DNA from: Liolophura sinensis
Taxonomy: Eukaryota > Mollusca > Polyplacophora > Chitonida > Chitonidae
Direction of reading: 5' to 3'
NCBI RefSeq assembly: GCF_032854445.1
Contig: NC_088296.1
Span: forward strand, 1,614,001 to 1,678,000
Length of the DNA stretch: 64,000 nt
The position numbers and the translations under genes were made by a program. How positions within the stretch are numbered: the first letter of the stretch is position 1; the number at the start of each line of letters is the position of its first letter. Below the pieces are notes generated by a model that did not search any database, was not told the origin of the DNA, and saw nothing but the letters and a program-made list of their open reading frames with translations. Below are positions 55,601 to 61,600 of this stretch, piece after piece.

Positions 55601-58600
55601 AAAGCCAACTGCAATCTTGCAAGAGTATCCTTTACCAAAATGTTAAGGCTCCAAACAAATATGTGAATAAACCATTAGATAAATTCTACACAATCCTTGA
55701 TGCAACAAGGCCTGAAATTGAAACCAGGTATTTTCGAAGGCTTCATTAGCTGGGTAGCATCTCACTAACACATCAGAAGCGTATTTTCTTTCATTTAGTT
55801 GACAATGCATGTAATGTCTTAGAAGTTTAGTATTAACAAGGTAGATACTGTATAAGTAGTTGTAAAATAACAGCTTTTTATTAGGTGAAAACAATTCTCT
55901 CTTATGCTGTTCTCTTTAACACTTCAAAGCTGTTCAGAACTTGAAGAGCTTTGGTTTTATTCTGTAGGAAATTAGCAGGTGGCCTGTCTCTACCTCTCCC
56001 TATGTCAGCTCAGTCCATTGTAATGGCAGCTTTATTTCTCGAGTTTGGTCAGGTATCTGAGATATCCCAGACCCAACAAACCAGACCGTTGCCAGATATA
56101 AAGGAGATGTGCATGTGTATTCATAGAATACAAGACTGAAACATACATGAATTATTATATTCAGCCAGATAGATATTAAATATGACACTACTGCATTCAT
56201 TTTCTAATAAAGAATAATTTAAATCATTTGAAAGGTAATCAGACTGTCTCGGTTTGGGGGTTTTTTGTTTTGTTTTTTTCTTGTTTTTTTTTCTTCGTTG
56301 CTCATTTTGTTTCCCTCTGTTTCAGGCAAGTCTGAAAATCCGCGATTCCGAATGGTCAGACAAATTCTCTCTGGATGTTGTGGGCAGCTCTGGAACTGTC
56401 CAATGCAAAACAAAGACGGGCTCATACGAGGTGAGGAGTACAGTGATAAATCCCTCTAGTGTTGTGGTGAACTGAGACCTATGATTATGTGGAAATGTGC
56501 CGACATTTTGCTTAGACAAATGAGTGATCTCCCTTTGGGCTATATGCCATACTTATAATCAGATCAGTGTTCTTATTGGTTCATTAACCTAATTTGCATA
56601 TGAAAGAGCAAATTTCAGTGCATTTTATGCACACTTTTAATTTGATTTTTGGAGACAAAACTACATTGGTTGGAGTGGCCAATTTCATGGCATCACAAAA
56701 AGTGTAATTTAATCAGTCAAAAACAGAATAATGCCTTCAGAGTACGCTTGAGTAAACAGGTTTGCAAAAAAAATGGCATTTCAAATCACAAAGGGAGGTC
56801 ATTCACACTGTCATTAAAGTGAGATTAAATATGGTTGATGTACATGGATATTTTGTTACGTGTTTTTGGGTTTTTTTGGTTTTTTTTGTTTGTTTTTTTG
56901 TGTTTTTTCCTATTACTATGACCTTTGTAGACATGAGGCTACCAGAAGTGTAAAAGACTAGTAGCCTGGACCCCAGCAACGCACTTAGATAACAGCTTTA
57001 ATTTTATTTTCAGACTGTATTATTTCTTACGTTCCCTCCAGTGGGATACAAGATGTGTATGTTAGAAACCAAAACCCTTTTTCACGAAACTTTGACAAAA
57101 AAATACCCAGAATTCTTCAACCTTTTCAATGCCTCTGTAAACAATTTCTTGAAACATTCTGCGAGAACTGTGAGAACATGAAGAGAAAAACGTTCCTCAG
57201 TTTTAAGAAGCTTGGATCTTTACTGACACAAACAAATCATTTTTACCATCATTTCCATAATAATTCCACTAGGAAAAGTGCTTTAGGGGTTGAAAACAGA
57301 TGAAGATTTACAGCAATCGTCAATCATTTCTCTAAAGGTAACATCTCGGCCATTTGGTTTGAGAGAAGAAAGAGAAAAAAAAGTTGATTAGAAAAAGTTT
57401 TGTGAAAGTGTGTCCCACTTCTGCTTTGGTCATATTGCTCTTACTGAGTGTGTTAAGACGGTTACAGTAGTCAGTTACTGATGTGGAATTATACAGGTGA
57501 ATTCTGCTTGTCTCCTAACACTCACACCACCGCCCCCACCCTCCCCCTCCCACCTACACACTGTGACAGCTGGAATACCCAGTAGGATATGAGTCATCAC
57601 ACGTCAAGACAAAACATTCACAGCGTTCAACCTCCTCCCACCCACCTCTGCCGCTAAAAAACAACAAAACAAACAAAAAAATTGCATATTTACATGTGTG
57701 TTCAAAATCTGTACATCATTTTGAGCCTGAGTCATATGAACGCCTTTTTTTTCTTTTTCTTTAATAAAATTGTTGTCAACAATACTCTTATGGCTCTCTT
57801 CCTAGTCTTCGTTGTTTTCTTCTACCAATATCATGTACATAACTGTACGTGGGAAAGTTCATCAGTGAATTGCCAAAGGCTGGTGGCACTCAATTTTCCT
57901 CCACTCATAAGGCTGTGAACCATCAGATCTGAGAAAAACCCTCAACCACAAGCAGAATTGGTACATGAAAAGTCTGTTTGGGCTAACAGTCCACCACATC
58001 TTCCACCAATTTATGTCACTCGTGGTAAAGTTTGTCAGCAACTTGCCAAAGGTTGACAGTTTACCTTGTTCACACTTCAGGTTCTTTCACCCATAAAACT
58101 GACTTATGTTATATATGTGAAATATGTCATATAATATATAATATCATATTATGTGAAATATATCATATAATATCATATTATGTGAAAAATTCCTGTGTAT
58201 GGCATTAAATATGAATCAGATTTCAAAAATGGTTAAATATTAAATATGAATCAGATTTCAAAAATGGTTAAATATTAAATATGAATCAGATTTCAAAAAT
58301 GGTTAAATATTAAATATGAATCAGATTTCAAAATTAAATATTAAATACCTAAAGCTGTGGTGATTTTGGATGTCCTGTACGTTCAGAATTTACGGTTGTC
58401 ATGTGGGCGCGTCAGGGAGAAGTTCTTGCGCCATAAGGTGATGTACCTCCGCTGTTCAGTAAGAGAGTTTGTGTTGTTTTCTTCACGAATGACACCTGGG
58501 TGGTTCTGTGGTATGCCGTGGTCACGAGATGCTGTTTATCTGTTTCCAATAACAGCAGCAGCTTTGTGATGTTTTCTATTTTTCTTTCACAACTGACCTC

Positions 58601-61600
58601 TGATTTGTTCATTGAGTTACAATGCACATGTGTTTAACACCAAAGTTCAGATCACCAAACTTCTGGCTCTCTCATTTAGCCATGTTTCCAGATAAATGAG
58701 AAATCCATGTATTATGGTGATACACAGACAAACAGTGCAGTTGAAATTTGCCCAGCTTATTTTTAGGATCTCTGTTCCATTAACCCAAAGTGGTCCAGCA
58801 TATTTTTGGGATCTCTGCTCCATTAGCCCAAAGTGGTCCAGCATATTTTTGGGATCTATGCTCCATTAGCCCAAACTAGCCCAGCATATTTTTTAGGATC
58901 TCTGTTCCGTTAGCCCAAAGTGGTCCATCATATTTTTTGGATCTCTGCTCCATTAGCCCAAACTAGCCCAGCATATTTTTTAGGATCTCTGTTCCGTTAG
59001 ACCAAAGTGGTCCAGCATATTTTTTGGATCTCTGCTCCATTAGCCCAAACTAGCCCAGCATATTTTTTAGGATCTCTGTTCCGTTAGACCAAAGTGGTCC
59101 AGCATATTTTTTAGATCTCTGCTCCATTAGCCCAAACTAGCCCAGCATATTTTTTAGGATCTCTGCTCCGTTAGCCCAAGGTGGTCCAGCATATTTTTGG
59201 GATCTCTACTCCGTTAGCCAAAAGTGGTCCAGCATATTTTTGGGATCTCTGCTCCATTAGCCCAAAGTGGTCCAGCATATTTTTGGGATCTATGCTCCAT
59301 TAGCCCAAACTAGCCCAGCATATTTTTTAGGATCTCTGTTCCGTTAGCCCAAAGTGGTCCATCATATTTTTTGGATCTCTGCTCCATTAGCCCAAACTAG
59401 CCCAGCATATTTTTTAGGATCTCTGTTCCGTTAGACCAAAGTGGTCCAGCATATTTTTTAGATCTCTGCTCCATTAGCCCAAACTAGCCCAGCATATTTT
59501 TTAGGATCTCTGCTCCGTTAGCCCAAGGTGGTCCAGCATATTTTTGGGATCTCTACTCCGTTAGCCAAAAGTGGTCCAGTATATTTTTGGGATCTCTCCT
59601 CCATTAGCCCAAACAGGCCCAGTATATCTTTAGGATCTCTGCTCCGGTAGCCCAAACAGGCCCAGTATATCTTTAGGATCTCTACTCCGGTAGCCCAGAC
59701 TGGCCCAGTATATCTTTAGGATCTCTACTCCGGTAGCCCAGACTGGCCCAGTATATCTTTAGGATCTCTACTCCGGTAGCCCAGACTGGCCCAGTATATC
59801 TTTAGGATCTCTGCTCCGGTAGCCCAGACTGGCCCAGTATATCTTTAGGATCTCTACTCCGGTAGCCCAGACTGGCCCAGTATATCTTTAGGATCTCTAC
59901 TCCGGTAGCCCAGACAGGCCCAGTATATCTTTAGGATCTCTACTCCGGTAGCCCAAGGTGGTCCAGCATATTTTTGGGATCTCTACTCCGTTAGCCAAAA
60001 GTGGTCCAGTATATTTTTGGGATCTCTCCTCCATTAGCCCAAACAGGCCCAGTATATCTTTAGGATCTCTGCTCCGGTAGCCCAGACAGGCCCAGTATAT
60101 CTTTAGGATCTCTGCTCCGGTAGCCCAGACAGGCCCAGTATATCTTTAGGATCTCTGCTCCGTTAGCCCAAGGTGGTCCAGCATATTTTTGGGATCTCTA
60201 CTCCGTTAGCCAAAAGTGGTCCAGTATATTTTTGGGATCTCTCCTCCATTAGCCCAAACAGGCCCAGTATATCTTTAGGATCTCTGCTCCGGTAGCCCAC
60301 AGGCCCAGTATATCTTTAGGATCTCTGCTCCGTTAGCCCAAGGTGGTCCAGCATATTTTTGGGATCTCTACTCCGTTAGCCAAAAGTGGTCCAGTATATT
60401 TTTGGGATCTCTCCTCCATTAGCCCAAACAGGCCCAGTATATCTTTAGGATCTCTACTCCGGTAGCCCAGACAGGCCCAGTATATCTTTAGGATCTCTAC
60501 TCCGGTAGCCCAGACTGGCCCAGTATATCTTTAGGATCTCTACTCCGGTAGCCCAGACTGGCCCAGTATATCTTTAGGATCTCTACTCCGGTAGCCCAGA
60601 CTGGCCCAGTATATCTTTAGGATCTCTACTCCAGTAAGTCCCAACTGGCGCAGTATATTTTAAGGTCTTTGTTTTCTGATCCCAATTGGGCCTGGTATAT
60701 TTTAGATCTTTGTTCCAGAAATGCAGTAGGGGTCCAGCTCGCTCCTTGATCCCAGCTAGCATGACTGGCCTGGCATACGTGTATTTTGAGGTCTCTGCTC
60801 CATTGCTCAATCTGCCTGGCTTATTTTAGGGTGTCACTCTTGTACAGGCAGCAAATGACTGCTTTTATGGCACAATAGTATGCCAGAGGCAAAGGACACA
60901 TTTGCACAGTTTGACATTTTATGTAGTGAATACTGATTCCACTGTATGAATTCTAGTGCACAAAAATAACAGTTTGTAATCCTGGTATTTCTTCACTGAT
61001 TTTGCATGAGCAATGTAGATGCCTATAATATTGGAAATTTAGCATTAGCTCATTGCTAAGAATATTCCAATCACATCTGCGACCTGTAATGTTTAGATGT
61101 ATTCAAGTTTATTCAAAGCTCAACCGAAGTACATTTAAATGTAAACATACATTCAGATTTGTAATGAATATGCCTCGCTTACGTTCCTATTACACTTTTA
61201 ATCAAAGTTTAAAAATGTTGATATGCCAGTAAGGGTCCATATTCACTTACCTTGTTGACATGTTATAATATAGACCGTTACATTTTCGGTGATCGTTACA
61301 TATTTTGGTGGTGTGTCCGTATTTTGCCCCGTGTTGCTACATTTTAATGTGGGATGCATATTCCGTGATGTTGCCATTTTCCGTGATCTTGCCATATTCC
61401 CATCGAATGGCTCTTTTTTTACGACTATATTTTGGTGGTGTGTCCGTATTTTGCCCCATGTTGCCACATTTAAATTTGGGATGCATATTCCGTGATGTTG
61501 CAATTTTCCGTGATCGTGCCATATTCCCATCGAATGGCTCTTCTTTTACGACCATATTTTGGTGGTGTGTCCGTATTTTGCCCCATGTTGCCACATTTAA

